Below, in pieces: positions 12,601 through 40,897 of a stretch of DNA of 64,000 bases (position 1 is its first letter; each line of letters starts with the position of its first letter). The DNA is from Progne subis subis (Eukaryota > Chordata > Aves > Passeriformes > Hirundinidae): positions 744,001 to 808,000 of the forward strand of contig JAKJHU010000155.1 of NCBI GenBank assembly GCA_022316685.1, written 5' to 3'. The position numbers and the translations under genes were made by a program. A model generated the notes under the pieces. It ran no database searches, was not told where the DNA came from, and saw only the letters and a list, made by a program, of their open reading frames with translations.

Positions 12601-15541
12601 AAGCACTGTCATGGTTTAAGATTTTCAGCAGAAGCATTGTGCTCTGTCCTTTCCCATCTGATTGTGACTGCATAACCCATGTCTAAGCCGTATGCTTTCC
12701 TTTTTCTTCTTACGTCTCTTCCTTCTCTTTGCAGATCAGTGGATACCTCAATCTGCTGGCCAACACCATTGATAACTTCACACATGGCCTGGCAGTAGCA
12801 GCCAGCTTCTTGGTTAGCAGAAAGGTAAGATTTCTGTCCCCAGCTGTGTACTGAAATAGAGAGGCCTTGTCTCAAATCTGATACAACATGCCAAAAAACA
12901 CAAGGAGTTCCTTCCTATTTGCTGGAATTTTCTGAGAAAATGCAGGCTACAGTAAAACCCAACCCTATCCTGATGGAGAGCTTCTTCGAATTTGGGACAT
13001 GTTAGTCATTTGTACTGGCATTAGGGGATGGATTAGCTCATCTGCTCAAAAGGCAATCCAGAAATAACATGATGAGGATGGTCACCTCAGAAACTGTGAC
13101 ATAGACAAGGCAGAGATGTTTATTGCATTTTTGCTTTGGTCTGCAACGCTGATGGTGGGCTGGGGTCTCCATTGCCCTGAGCTGGAGCACCATGACTGCG
13201 AGAATGATAAAATCCCAGTCAACCCTGCACTCGTGGGATCTGCTGCTCCAGCTGGATCCTTGTAAGTGTATGGGATGTGATGGGATTCATCCAGGAATAC
13301 TGGGATTCTATACTGTTTCCTAATCGCTTTCTCTCTGCTGCAGGTTGGGTTCCTAACCACAATGGCCATTCTCCTGCATGAAATCCCACACGAGGTGAGA
13401 GGGCTTTGTATCCTGCCATCGTGAGGGGGATTACAATGTGCTTCACCTACTAAGAGGAGGTCTGGGTCTGGTTAACATTTCTTGTCTTCTTGAAAGCTGC
13501 TCCTTCTGGGGAGACTGACAACACTGAAAACCAGGAACAGTCTTGAAGCACTGGCCTTGCTGTGAATGGCCTTTGTGACTGAGAGTTTAGTATTCAAGTT
13601 TATTAACTGTCAGCCCTTGGTTTTCTTAGGTTGGAGACTTTGCAATCCTACTTCGGGCTGGCTTTGACCGCTGGAGTGCAGCCAAGATGCAGCTTTCCAC
13701 AGCTCTGGGGGGAATTCTAGGAGCCTGCTTTGCAATATGTGCTCAGTCACCAAAAGGAGCAGGTAAGGTTCCCTGGGACCTCTGTGGAAATGGGGGGGAG
13801 GCAGTGCTTGTCATCCTTGTGTATCTTCTTTCCCTTCTGTGTTGTCTCTCATGGCTCTGTCTCAGTAATAACCAAAGCTTTTCATATTTGTGCAGGAGAA
13901 ACAGTAGCCTGGATCCTCCCTTTCACTTCTGGAGGATTTCTGTACATTGCCTTGGTGAATGTTGTGCCTGATCTCCTGGAGGAAAAGAATCCTTGGTGAG
14001 TGCTCCCTCCTGTTCCTCTGCAGCAGTTTGTGCTGCCGGGGGGGCAGGGATATAACCCTTCCTCGTGCCTCTTCTGGAAGTGCGTGAATGCCAGCTTTCC
14101 AAATCCTGTGGACAAGGCTGGAATCAAAACAGGCATCTGTGCTATCTATTACATTTGTGGGACTACAAGACCCTCTGTAACATGAGAGCTTTCACCTGGG
14201 TGAGTCCCAGGATTGTGCTGGCACAGTGTGCAGCAGGGCCAGCTAGAGCAGGTTCCTGGGAAACATGTCCAGTAAGGACACCACTGCCCGGTCTGTGTTT
14301 TCAGCTTCCAGCACATAACTGGTGTAGGGACTGTCTGAACCAGGGCCCTACAGAGGTGTGTATGTCTGATAAGCACATGTGAATCTATCCTTCCATTCTT
14401 CTCTCATCCCTTTCTGACCCTATCCATTAATTCGGGCCTCTGCAACCTCCTTTTGGCAGCAGTTTGCAGAGTTTGACTGTACTGTGTTAAGTGATGCTTA
14501 TTATTATTTGGTTTTTGTGCTCTTGCTTATTGATTTGTTTATTAGGTATCACTCTGTTGCTGTAGAAAAATAAGAGTTTTCTTCTCTTTATCACTCAGCT
14601 TTTCATAGTCTGTCATTGTATTCCACCTCAGACATCTCTCTTCTGCTCTGGTATATATATTTCAATATATTTGGGTTTCCCTCATGTATTATTTTAGTTT
14701 CTTGCAGTCTAATTAAGGCTGTAGCAGGTACAAATCCAGCTGTTCCACAGTAAAGGCCCTCTCAGATCTGCTGGCAGAGCTGCCCCTGAGTGTTCTCTCC
14801 TATTTTAGTTGTAATAAGACAAGTAACTTCAGCAGTTTAAATAAGATGCCTTGGTTCACCCAGTTAATTTTGATTGAAACAATGCTCAAGAAACAGCTCC
14901 ACAGTTCTATCTGAGGAGGTAAGAACTTTCTGTGGAGAAATGTTAATTTGGGTTGGTGACCTCTTGTGTTGGCAGAGGTTGTTGGCAGAATATGCAGAAG
15001 TGGGAGGCACACAGTCACTTCAATCCAGCATAAACCTGAGATGGTGCTAAAAGAATGCCCAAATTTATTGGTTGGTTGGGTTCTTTTTCCCTGTAACTGT
15101 AGTTGTTAGCTGGATGAGGTCCCTAAAGTGTCTGTGCACATGCTGCATAAGTGCTGGTTTCCTTGTGAGGGGAAGGACATGAATATGTATCTCAGTAGCT
15201 GCATGACTGAATCAGCTTGAATTGATTTGGAAGCCCGGAGCTGGGCCTTGCAGCTGAGTGGAACAAGTCCATGCCAGTTTATAGAGAACCGCTTTGCTTG
15301 CAGTGCTGGGAAGGTCTTCTCATCTGTGTTAGTGACTTCATACAGCTGTTGTGTTCTCCATGTGGTAGATTTGGAAGGGCAAAGGACAAATGACTGGGGG
15401 GCTCTGTGCAGCTGCCTCTGGGGATTGGTCTATGGCTCCTCCTAATTTTGCTGTTTCTTTCCCAGGAATTCCCTGCAGCAAATTCTGCTCCTGTGTACGG
15501 GCATTACAGTCATGGTGCTACTCGCGCTCACAACGGAGTGA
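3655..15541 (+). CDS. SLC39A13: Zinc transporter ZIP13 (SLC39 family, LIV-1 subfamily), nine coding exons
   Basis: Coding exons are 3655-3922, 4377-4490, 6099-6217, 7430-7573, 12735-12824, 13344-13394, 13630-13762, 13896-13995 and 15466-15541, all with GT/AG introns, giving 364 residues against 371 in human. An in-frame TGA at 3640-3642 supports the start, and the acceptor at 3622 implies a non-coding upstream exon. Visible features: a short signal-like N-terminus; TM1 about 57-80; TM2 about 98-118; TM3 about 138-153; the TM4 metal-site motif DNFTHG (228-233); and the TM5 motif HEIPHEVGD (257-265) diagnostic of LIV-1 ZIPs. The family moves zinc into the cytosol; ZIP13 is known as an intracellular (Golgi/vesicle) transporter needed for connective tissue. 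The loop encoded by exon 4 is Ser/Gln/Asn-rich without a histidine run. A stretch of about seven residues present in human ZIP13 before the ETAAWVLPF segment is absent here. Confidence 0.96.
7574..12734 (+). other. SLC39A13: Large SLC39A13 intron (between coding exons 4 and 5)
   Basis: This 5.2 kb intron is mostly AT-rich and shows no recognisable exon on either strand. The only compositional anomaly is a locally CpG-rich block around 10250-10500, listed separately. Donor GTAAGAG at 7574 and acceptor TTTGCAG ending at 12734 are standard. Confidence 0.8.
10250..10500. other. Small CpG-rich block inside SLC39A13 intron
   Basis: About 250 bp with many CG dinucleotides and high G content stands out from the AT-rich surroundings. 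Overlapping open frames on both strands (for example 10299-10652 on + and 10251-10445 on -) look like by-products of the composition; none resembles a known protein. It could be an internal promoter, an enhancer or an old GC-rich repeat fragment. There is no direct evidence for any of these. Confidence 0.4.
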
Positions 15542-16870
15542 CCTCTGCGCAGACCTCATGATGCCTCCCAGAGCCACCACAGTGACTCTGAGCTTTACAA
15601 AGCAATAAGGAACACTAATGTTACTTCCTACGTGTGTGTGCAGATCTGGCTGCTAGTGTGAGAAGCAGGTGAGAGAGAGGTCTGGCTGTGCAAGACTTCA
15701 TTCCCTGGCTCTCCTGTCCCTGTTCTGCTAAAATCCACACATGAGGGCTTCTGTTCTTTTTTTATTTGGTTGGTTTTTATGGAGCAAAAGATACACTGGG
15801 CAGAAATTAACTGAACAACTGCTCCACTATGAGTGAATGATGTTTCATTCGGTTCATTCTGATGGAACTGCACCTCCCGAGCTCTTGTATGAAAACAACA
15901 GAGGTGATTCCTGTAGCTGATGAAGATAAAGGATTTTTCCCACCACTTAAAGGGCTGGAGGCAGAACAGGCATGACAAAGCAGCAATAAACAGTTTTAGC
16001 CGGAACCCCCTATCATGAGAAGTTGATGGTGCTATGGGATAGAGGGGAAGAGACCCTTTCCAACTTGATCTCCAGCTGTTCATTGACACTTCTTCTTCCT
16101 AAGGGTAGTATTGGCCTCAGCAATCCAGCTCTTTTGGTCTATTTTGTTTACATTGAAATTGAGCCAAAAGCTTGAGGCACTTTAGGGTAGGTCAGTACAA
16201 TTAAATTACTCGGCTTGGAGATTACTTGCCTCAGCCCTAACCACTCCAATAGCCAGCACAGCCCAACTGTTTATCTGGTAAATGATCAGTAAATGTTTCT
16301 TGAATTGCCAGCTACCAGCTGGCTTACATCTGGAGGGAAAGCCATGTAGCTGTTGTGACTGAGCTCCCTCTCCTCATAACCATTAGTTGAAAGCACCTCT
16401 GAACCTGCTCATGAGACCTGATTCATGCACCATCTGCCCACACCGTGTTTCAGAGCTTTCTTGAGGTGCAGCGTGTCAGACCTGCCCAGCGTGCTAAACA
16501 CCCCTAGACTGCCATGGCAGAGGTGCTTGAACACTAAAGCCTGGTTAACAACTGGTAACTCCAGGTTAGCTTTTCCTCTGTTCAGTGCAGACCATTTAAG
16601 AGCATACTGTAGATGGTAGCCTATTTCTGGGGTTCTTACCTCACAGCGGAGTTCATCTGCTGAGGATGAATGAATAAGAAATAATACTGACAGCTTTAAG
16701 ATGGGAAGGTTGAAACTGGTGGGGAAAATATTTTTAAGTAAGGTGAGAAAGGGATATGAAAGGGTGACAATAAGTAGGCTTTAAGAGGAGTTTTCAGTTG
16801 TGTGATGCTTGGGATAAAATTTTTGGCAATTTGAGACAAATAAATAAAATGTCTAGTGCTTTCCTCCATC
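15542..16870 (+). other. SLC39A13: Probable SLC39A13 3' UTR
   Basis: After the TGA at 15539-15541 the sequence runs without coding signal to a cluster of polyadenylation hexamers. The first AATAAA is at 15985-15990. An overlapping pair lies at 16839-16844 and 16843-16848. The cleavage site near 16865 is inferred; shorter use of the 15985 signal is equally possible. Confidence 0.5.
16839..16848 (+). terminator. Overlapping AATAAA polyadenylation signals, candidate SLC39A13 3' end
   Basis: Two AATAAA hexamers overlap in the sequence AATAAATAAA about 1.3 kb after the SLC39A13 stop codon. The position fits a distal poly(A) site, but no transcript evidence is available. Confidence 0.45.
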
Positions 16871-19800
16871 CCAGCTCATAGGGCTGACCAGGCCATAATT
16901 CCACGGGGAAGTTTTACTGCCACAGAGATGTGCACAATTGCTAGATCATCCCTTCTGTAGAACTTTGCTTAAATTTGTTTAAAAACAGGTCTAATTGAAC
17001 TAGCAGAGTCACTGAACACAAAACAGGTGCCACAGTGCGATTTACACCAACTTAGCTCAGTCTTTTAACATCTTTTGTGAAGCAGTACAGCTCTCCAGAG
17101 TGCCCAGGGCCTTACCAAGAGGGCTCGTGCCTTGAGAGGGCGATTGGGGTCAGAGCAGCAAAGCAGGTATGCTGCCCACAACAGGGGCATTACTTCCCTA
17201 AGAGATTCCTGAACTGTTGACACAGTTCTTTTTTATGACAGCTCCTGTCCTACTTTTCAGGGAGTGCTGGAGAGCTCATGCTTGCAGTTCTGCCTGCCCA
17301 GGAACTGCTGTCTGAAATTTATTCAGCTTTCCTTTCCCTGGACTTACACGAGTTCCACTGCAACAAGGAGGGAGGCTTAGTGCAGCTGTTTATTCCTCTT
17401 TACAAAGTTGCCTTCCTGCCAAGTACGCTCTCCATCATTGAATTGTTGTAAGGTCTGAAGGTAGCATCCACTTCCTGCTTTCCTGGAAAGATGATTAATC
17501 CAGTTAGCCTGCAGGGACTGGGGAAGCATGCCAACCCTCTGATTTTAGCTTTGGGGGTTCCTCCTGCCCAGAGACTGCAGCTAAGCAGGCCCTGTAACAG
17601 GGCTCTGGAGGAAGCAGGCTTGCACAGAAAGTTGTGCCTGCTGTTTCTCAAGATGTCTTTCCCAAAATAAGGCTGGCATTTAAGTTGAGGCATTGCCAGG
17701 TGAGTGCCCATGAGTTGGCGTTGTTGCATCAGCGCTGAGCCTTGCCAAGACTGAAAACCACAGTCAGGATTTTATACTCAGCGTTCAGGAATGTGAAGTG
17801 GATGACACTGAAGAAAGAATTTCTGAGCTGTTTTTCTTGGCTGCTATCACAGGCATGGATAGTCTGTGGTTCTTGGGAAGATACCCTGGTAGGAGGTAGC
17901 AGGGGGCCTATGGGAGGGAGAGGTTCGATAGATTTCTACTGCGTCAGCCCTGGGGGCTGAGGATTGAGAGCCTTGGGAGGAAATGGAGCATCACTCCACC
18001 GTATTTGTCACTTTTGGAAATGCAGAGAGAATTTATTTTCTAGCTCTATTTTTTCAGCTGCTCTTATGCATTTTCCCCCTTCATCTGTATTGGTCTGCTC
18101 TGCATGGAGACAATAGAGATGAAATAAATGGTTTTCCATGTTGGTTTGTGTTGTTGGGTTATTTTGGTTGGTTGGTTTGGGCTTTTTTTTTTTTTTTAAG
18201 TTCCTACTTTCTTTGATTTAAAAATTCAATTCAAATTTCGTTTGAATTACAGAGACATATCTCTGGGTTAGTCTAGAGCAGTCTGGACTCTGGGTTGCTG
18301 GCAGACTTTCCCCAGACTTTCACAGTTGAAAGAAAAAGTTATATCCCAGTTTCTTCTTTCTTCTGCCATGGAACTGTTGTCCAGGAGCAGTGTGGTAGAG
18401 TTGTAAATCTTGTCTGCTGCACTGGGTTCATAGAAAAGCATCACCAAGTAAGTTTCTCCTCTTTCAGAGGAAAGCTTGCACGGTAACTTTACTGTTCAGA
18501 GAGTTTTGTAGTCATACTTGACTGTAATCAGTTATGTTTTTAAATCCAGAAATCTCAAGACCTATCTGGTTTCAGTTAACACTAAACTGGATACCTGCCA
18601 TGTAGGACAAAGGTGCAGTCATAAAAGGTTGTGTGTTCCAGTTGCCCAGAAGGGACTAAAAGGAAATTCTCTACCCTTCAAAAACATGTGTTCAGAAAAT
18701 GTCTTATCCCACCCTTCATTTGGAAGATTTTCAGCTATAAATGGTGCATTTATATATCTCCTTACCCAAAGTCTTTTGTAAAAAGAAGGAAAACCATAGC
18801 CTAAGAGCTGGAAGAAGATGAAGGCAGGTAGGTGATCAAGGGCATGATGTCACAGCCTGTGGATTTTGCCAATAATCTACATTTTGGAATCTCTGCCCCT
18901 GGATTTACCACGATGCACTCTTGAGCTGGTACTCCTGCCCTTAGGGCTGTGCTATGAGCCTCTCTCCCTTAACCCTTTTTTCTTCTCAAAAGTAATCAAA
19001 ATGATCATGAATTAATCAGCTATCTGTTTCACAGGCTCTGGGAAGAATGGCTCTGACACAATTGCAGTAGCACAGAAAGGAGAACAACTAGAGTTTTATT
19101 TATGGTAACTTTATAAGATGAGGGTGTTGCTGAAGCCCCTGTCTTCTGAAACTGTAGCCCAAGGAACGCACATGGAGAGTAGGGTGACATAATAGGATTG
19201 CAGACTTGGGAAATGTGAATATTTGGATCTTTCCGGGAAAGAGCTGTTACAATTGAAGGATTTTTCCATGTTAGCTAGAGCAGTGATTGTTATTTCAAAG
19301 TTATTTTTCATTCTTCCTGTGGAAGACTTTATTTAGCTGGTATATGTAAGAAAATTCTTTTGACAGCAGCCCTTTGAATTTGTCTGCCTCGAAGGCACTA
19401 GTGTGCAGCTGCATGGATGGTAATCCCATCTGTCCAGCGTGAACTGCGGAAGAGGATCATGCAGAAATGTGGTTAGAACAAGCTTTAGCTGAGGCTGCTG
19501 CATGTTTCCACCAGGCAGAGTGCTCAGGGGAGATAAGCAGTACTCTGTTCTGGGCAGTGTTGCTGGGAGAAGTGCTGGGGAGGGTGTTTAAGTTGTGCTC
19601 AGTGTGGCCGAGAGACCAAGAAGTGACAAGGGGGGGTAAGGATCGAAATCTACAGTTGAGCATTTGCTCCTGGGAACCAATAAAAACTCCTTTTAACAAA
19701 AAAAAAAACCCCAAAATGAAGGATTTCAAAATTGGACATTCAATTAGTAGTTTAGGCGTATCACTAGATTGTTTTATCTGGAGGGCAGAATTGATGAGAT

Positions 19801-20040
19801 GATGCCCTAACAACTGGCTTTGGGGGCTGACTGATAGTGCTGCAGCTGGAGGAATAAGTCCTATACAACAAGCGGGATCAGAAGGGATTTTGTGCCCCTA
19901 TAAATGCTGCATTTAACTAATGGCTTCGATTTAATCTCATTGCATAAAACAGATAGACATTTTTCAGCTTTTTCAGGCCTTATTTTCCATTAAGTGATAA
20001 TGAAGGGTGGAGAAGAAGTCATAATCCAAATGCCAACAAA
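16871..20040. other. Intergenic stretch between SLC39A13 and the TMEM178-like gene
   Basis: No gene, RNA gene or recognisable transposon was seen in this 3.2 kb. It contains a T run near 18183-18197 and an 8 bp inverted repeat at 18228-18248. Open frames such as 17400-17729 on the minus strand have no recognisable family resemblance and are treated as chance. Confidence 0.6.
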
Positions 20041-20494
20041 TGATGTTACGGGTGGCGTTTGTATTTCACGTACATCTGAACAACTGCTGGCTCCCGCGGC
20101 CTGAGCAGGGCTGGCCTCTGCCCTTCTTGCCCCGGGCAAGCCAGCGGGACGGGCGACCGCCAGGCCCGAGGAGGCCGCGGAAAGGCTCGGAGGGTCCGTT
20201 CACCGCTTCCTCCGGTCCTCCATCCCCCGGTAGCTGCCCGCGGCCACCCCCGCACCGCCTTGGGCACGGGCTCCGCTGAGGGAGGGCCCTCTGTCCGCGG
20301 AGCAGGGGCCGGGCGCCGTTCCGGGAGCCCCGTGAGGCCGTGCCCGGGGATGCCGCGGCGCGGGGCCGAGCCCGGCGCGGTGCCGCGGCGCGGGGGGCGC
20401 GGGCCGCGTGTCCCTTCCGGGGGCGGTGCCGCGGGCGGCGGCCCCAGCCGGGCTGCAGCGAAGCGCCCGCCCCTGCCGCCCCCGGCGCGGTAAG

Positions 20495-30584
<10,090 letters not shown>

Positions 30585-32470
30585 CCCCAGAGGGAGTGAG
30601 GAGAGACTCTGGAAAGCGCAGCCTGGGCAGAGCTGTGGGTTAACACCGGGAAGAGGTGGCATGTCAGCGTGTGGAGAGCAGTGCCCGAGCTGTCGAATGC
30701 CAGCCCGTGGGACGCTGCTGCAGCCTCCAGTTGCGGACACGGACATTGCAAGTAACTCCAGGTTTGAATTATTGGCAACTTGATCATTGATGGTTTAAGG
30801 GGGACAGTTCTTTGAATTTGTTTTTCTTCTGTTTACAAGGGATTAAGTCCAAGGTTGTGTCTTTTTTTGTGCTGTTTTTTGAACTGTACCTCCATGGTCC
30901 TGTTGTTGTCCAGTTGTAAGGGATGTTTACGCACCAACTCTATTGCTGCAGGTCTGTGTAACTCAGACCCAATTTAGGGCAAGGAACTAAGTGAAGTTGG
31001 CTTGAACACTTTTGCAACAGGCATGTCTAGTGTTGGCTCAGGCCATCCTTTCCCAAAACAACCTTGATCTAAGCCGAGGTTTAGGCCAAAGAATTAGCCC
31101 ATTCTTAGTATTAATTTATTTAAATCAAAAACCTGTGCTATTCCATGCTGTGGATTCAGCTATTTACTCACTACTCAAACTGTTTCCAAAAGGAGCTAGC
31201 TGTAACTGAACAGCAAGACTCCAAAAAAACTTATAGACTCTGGGAAAGCAGAGGAAAGTTTTTCTCAGCTTCTTACACAGTGAGGGTTACTCATTTGGCT
31301 AACATACCCATTTGTTTTAATGGGGCGATGTATGCAACATGCAGCTTTCAGCTATTTCCACTAGAGGTACATTTTTCAAAATATATCATAGTTTGAGCTG
31401 CCAGGATAAACTTTCACTTCTGAACTAACTTGAGGGTACAACTCCTGTTCTGTGAAAGAAGATGAGTAATTCTCCCTGAACTCAAATGACAGTACCGCTA
31501 AAATAGGAGATGTACAGCCCCCTCTAATATTAGTGTCCAAAGGAACCACAGTGTATCTTCCTCAGGAACCTGTGGCTTCTGCTCAGTTCTCCACTCACCC
31601 CTTCCAACGTCAAAATGCCCTGAGCACAGTGTGTCAAGACCACACGTGTTCTGCTGGAACAAGATCTCTCTCCAAAATGAGCACTAAGGACCTTGGTACC
31701 AGCACAAGTACTAGGGCTAACTCAGGAACATCAGCCAAAGTATTCTGGAGTGCATTTTTCTTTCATCCATCTATTCTTTTTTTTCCTTCTCACAACCCTG
31801 CCCCTCTCCCAAGTGTCCAAAAACTGCACAGGTAAAGATGAGATGGCCAGCATTTGGAGATGTTTACATTGTATTTAAAATACAATACAGTGGCATGTAA
31901 GATACTTAATGCTAAAGTCAGTGTATTTATGAAAAGTGTAATTTTTAAATGGAAGTTGTAATTCTCAACTGGCATTAAAAGTACTGAAAGACTTGCTCAG
32001 TAGATGAAACTTTGAATTCTTTATGACTTACGACCCAACCGATTCCCCAGAGAGCTCACATACACACAACAGTGTTAAAGCTTCAAGAGTTAAGTTCAAG
32101 TGACAAAGTTAAAACAACATTCATGTGTGAATTGTGTTCAGCCTTGCAAAATGAGTGTTCTAAAGTTTCAAACTCTGACAAGGCTGTAGGCTGTTCAATG
32201 GCAGTGCAGGTAAGAACCGGGGATGCTGTCTGAGCTGCAGCTCATCAGTGTCACAGTACACTTACTGCAGTACAGCCTCTTGGTCCTCATGAGGAAGTAT
32301 CAAAGTGTTGTGACAGGCAGAATTATAAAAGAAAGGCCTCATAAAATCAGGCCTGCTCTATTAAATTAATAGCTAGCCTGTCATCTCTTCTAAGTGTATT
32401 TAAACAATTTGCAAGTTTCCACGCGAAAACAATCTTGGTATGAAAGGTTCAATAAAGAATTGGCTTTTCC
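30585..32470 (+). other. Probable 3' UTR of the TMEM178-like gene
   Basis: From the TGA at 30582-30584 the sequence contains no coding signal until an ATTAAA at 31974-31979 and an AATAAA at 32451-32456. Ending at the second would give a 3' UTR of about 1.9 kb. The second hexamer is the first six bases of the left copy of a 60 bp direct repeat described separately. Confidence 0.5.
32451..32456 (+). terminator. AATAAA, candidate poly(A) signal of the TMEM178-like gene
   Basis: This canonical hexamer lies about 1.87 kb after the stop codon and immediately before a GC-rich, island-like segment. In the second copy of the surrounding repeat (34020 onward) the corresponding bases read AATGAA, so the signal is specific to this copy. 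Confidence 0.45.
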
Positions 32471-32510
32471 CGGATGAAGAAAATGGAGTATCGACTAATT
32501 TACTACAATA
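32451..32510 (+). repeat. 60 bp direct repeat, left copy
   Basis: This 60-base segment aligns without gaps to 34020-34079 with six mismatches (90% identity). It contains an inverted CCAAT box (ATTGG) and the E2F-like TTTTCCCGG. Weaker similarity extends a few tens of bases upstream (GTATGAAA). No known repeat family was recognised. Confidence 0.85.
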
Positions 32511-34019
32511 ACTGATGGCCCGACGCGACCGCGGGAGGCGACGCGAACGACGACACGGGACTCGAGAGACGGAATGGACAAAGCCGAGAACGATCAGGCC
32601 GCAGCGAGAAGGAATTCAAGCAGCGAAAACACAAAGCAGCGAAAAGCTCCGGCTACAGCTACAGCCACAGCTCCAGCGACAGCTCCAGCCGGCCACGGGA
32701 CGGAACAAAACACACAAAGACGAGAACCGGCCGGCGGAGCGGGACCCGAGCAGCGGCCATAGGGTAGAACATATCGTTACCTAAAAGGTATGTTATTAGA
32801 AATTCGTTTAAAAAGTTACAATCTGCTGGAGGGACCGCAGCTGCTGCGGCAACCGCCCCCCGCGGGCTCCAGAGACCTCTCGGTCAGTATCTCCTGTGTC
32901 TGCAGGTCTGTTTCTGTTCCCTCTACCCACGAACGATGGAAAAGATACCTTTTAATTCCATAATTCATGTCGAAAAGACTATTAAAAATGTTACATCCAC
33001 TTTGAAACTGCCTTCAATCTAAGCCACGTGAAGACGCCGGCCGCACGAACAGCCAGGAGGCGGGGTCTGTGTGCAGGCGCCTCTGTGAAATGGTTCCGGC
33101 GGGACACCGGGACACACGGACACACGGACACGGGGACACCGGGACACACGGACACGGGGACACACGGGCACGGGGACACAGGGACTCGGGGACACCGGGA
33201 CACACGGACACGGGGACATACGGACACCGGGACACACGGACACGGGGACACGCGGACACCGGGACACACGGACACGGGGTCCCCGGGCGGCGGCTCCCGC
33301 TCCCCGGGAAGCCGCGGTGGCCGCAGCAGCTCCCGCGGGTGATTTTTATCCTCCAGAAACCCCCGGGCCCCGCTCGGCTCGCAGCTCCGTACGGAACGCG
33401 GGAGCTCTGCAGACGGCAGGGGCCGGAGCACATTCCCTGCTCCCAGCGCCTCCCGGAGCTGATGTTCCAGTGCCATTCCCTCATTCCCTCCCGGGCTCTG
33501 CGCGGCGTTTCCGACAGCCCGGCGGCTCTGCCGGCCCGGCCCTGCATCGGCGGCCTCGCTCCGCGGGCTCCGGGCCGGGAGGTGGGAGCCGCAAGCGCTG
33601 TTTGCCTTTTTAACCTTTTCTGTGTTTGCTTTCGGCGTTTCCCCCTTTTGCTACATGCGGGTTTTAGGTGGTTTTTCGTGTTGCTCTTCCCCCTCCGCGG
33701 GTGTTTGGGGCAGACGGGCATGGTTCAGCCCCGGGAGGGCCGCGCCGGGCTCCCACCGCCAGCGCTGCCCGGGCACTGCAGAGCCACGAATGCAGCCCCT
33801 ACGGCTGTGAGCACTACACGGCGGCGTTTGCCGTTTCCTTTCCCCCGCAGCACCTGCAAGGAGGCAGCAGCCAGAGTTTTCTTTCTCTTCCCCCTGCTCT
33901 GAATCTTAGCCCGTACACACAAATCACCTTCTGACCAAAAAATGAAGTAGTAAAAAAACTACCAGCCAATAGGTGCTGCACACGAGGTGTGCAAAAAACT
34001 GTATGAAATAAGTGGTGTG
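32511..34019. other. Gene-less GC-rich segment between the two direct repeats
   Basis: This 1.5 kb is largely GC- and CG-rich (most strongly 32511-32760 and 33040-33850) and has the look of a CpG island, but no known gene starts here. It includes a minisatellite at 33101-33279. A short open frame at 32516-32766 (+) has an Arg/Ser-rich composition with SYSHSSSDSSS and RKHK-like stretches, reminiscent of a splicing-factor RS domain. It has no ATG in frame and I could not assign it. Other long frames over the minisatellite are compositional. The segment could be an orphan promoter, a lncRNA start or a decayed retrocopy. Confidence 0.5.
33101..33279. repeat. GC-rich minisatellite of GGACACNNGGACAC type units
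   Basis: About 180 bp consist of degenerate units built from GGGACAC, CGGACAC and GGGGACA words, with a compound period near 20 bp. All six frames stay open through it, which explains the long spurious reading frames in this area. Copy number is probably polymorphic. Confidence 0.9.
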
Positions 34020-34079
34020 AATGAAGAATTGGCTTTTCCCGCATGAAGAAAATGGAGTCTCGGCTAACCTACTACAATA
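34020..34079 (+). repeat. 60 bp direct repeat, right copy
   Basis: This is the partner of 32451-32510, starting 1569 bp further right in the same orientation. It carries an inverted CCAAT box and a perfect E2F consensus TTTTCCCGC. It lies about 150 bp beyond the inferred PSMC3 poly(A) site, since PSMC3 is transcribed leftwards. Confidence 0.85.
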
Positions 34080-34242
34080 TCAGAGTAGGGTTTAATCCAG
34101 TTCTAGCTGGAGGACGGTCCAAAGGCAGCCTGATGGGTGCTGTGGATAGGAGGCTTTTAGTGTCCCTTACACAGTGTAGAACCACTGAGCAAGGGCGACA
34201 GCCCCAACACATCACAGATTTGTTTTTAAAGGGAAAAAATGC

Positions 34243-34248
34243 TTTATT
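34243..34248 (-). terminator. PSMC3: AATAAA poly(A) signal of PSMC3
   Basis: TTTATT on the + strand reads AATAAA on the coding strand, 80 bases after the PSMC3 stop codon at 34328-34330. This implies a short 3' UTR of about 100 bases, as usual for this housekeeping gene. Confidence 0.75.
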
Positions 34249-34327
34249 TTTTCCAGACAGAAAGTAAGTGATACAGTCCAGTCTACTCCTGTCCTCTGCC
34301 AAGGCCACAACCCTGACTGGGCAGGGA

Positions 34328-40897
<6,570 letters not shown>

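Noticed and set aside
15628..16089. 153-codon minus-strand frame downstream of SLC39A13
   Set aside because: It is antisense to the probable 3' UTR with no recognisable domain or codon signature. It is treated as chance, though it is the longest unexplained frame outside GC-rich DNA.
33014..33902. Long open frames (235 and 277 codons) across the GC-rich region on both strands
   Set aside because: They owe their length to the GACAC minisatellite, which lacks stop codons in every frame. The non-repeat parts resemble no known protein.
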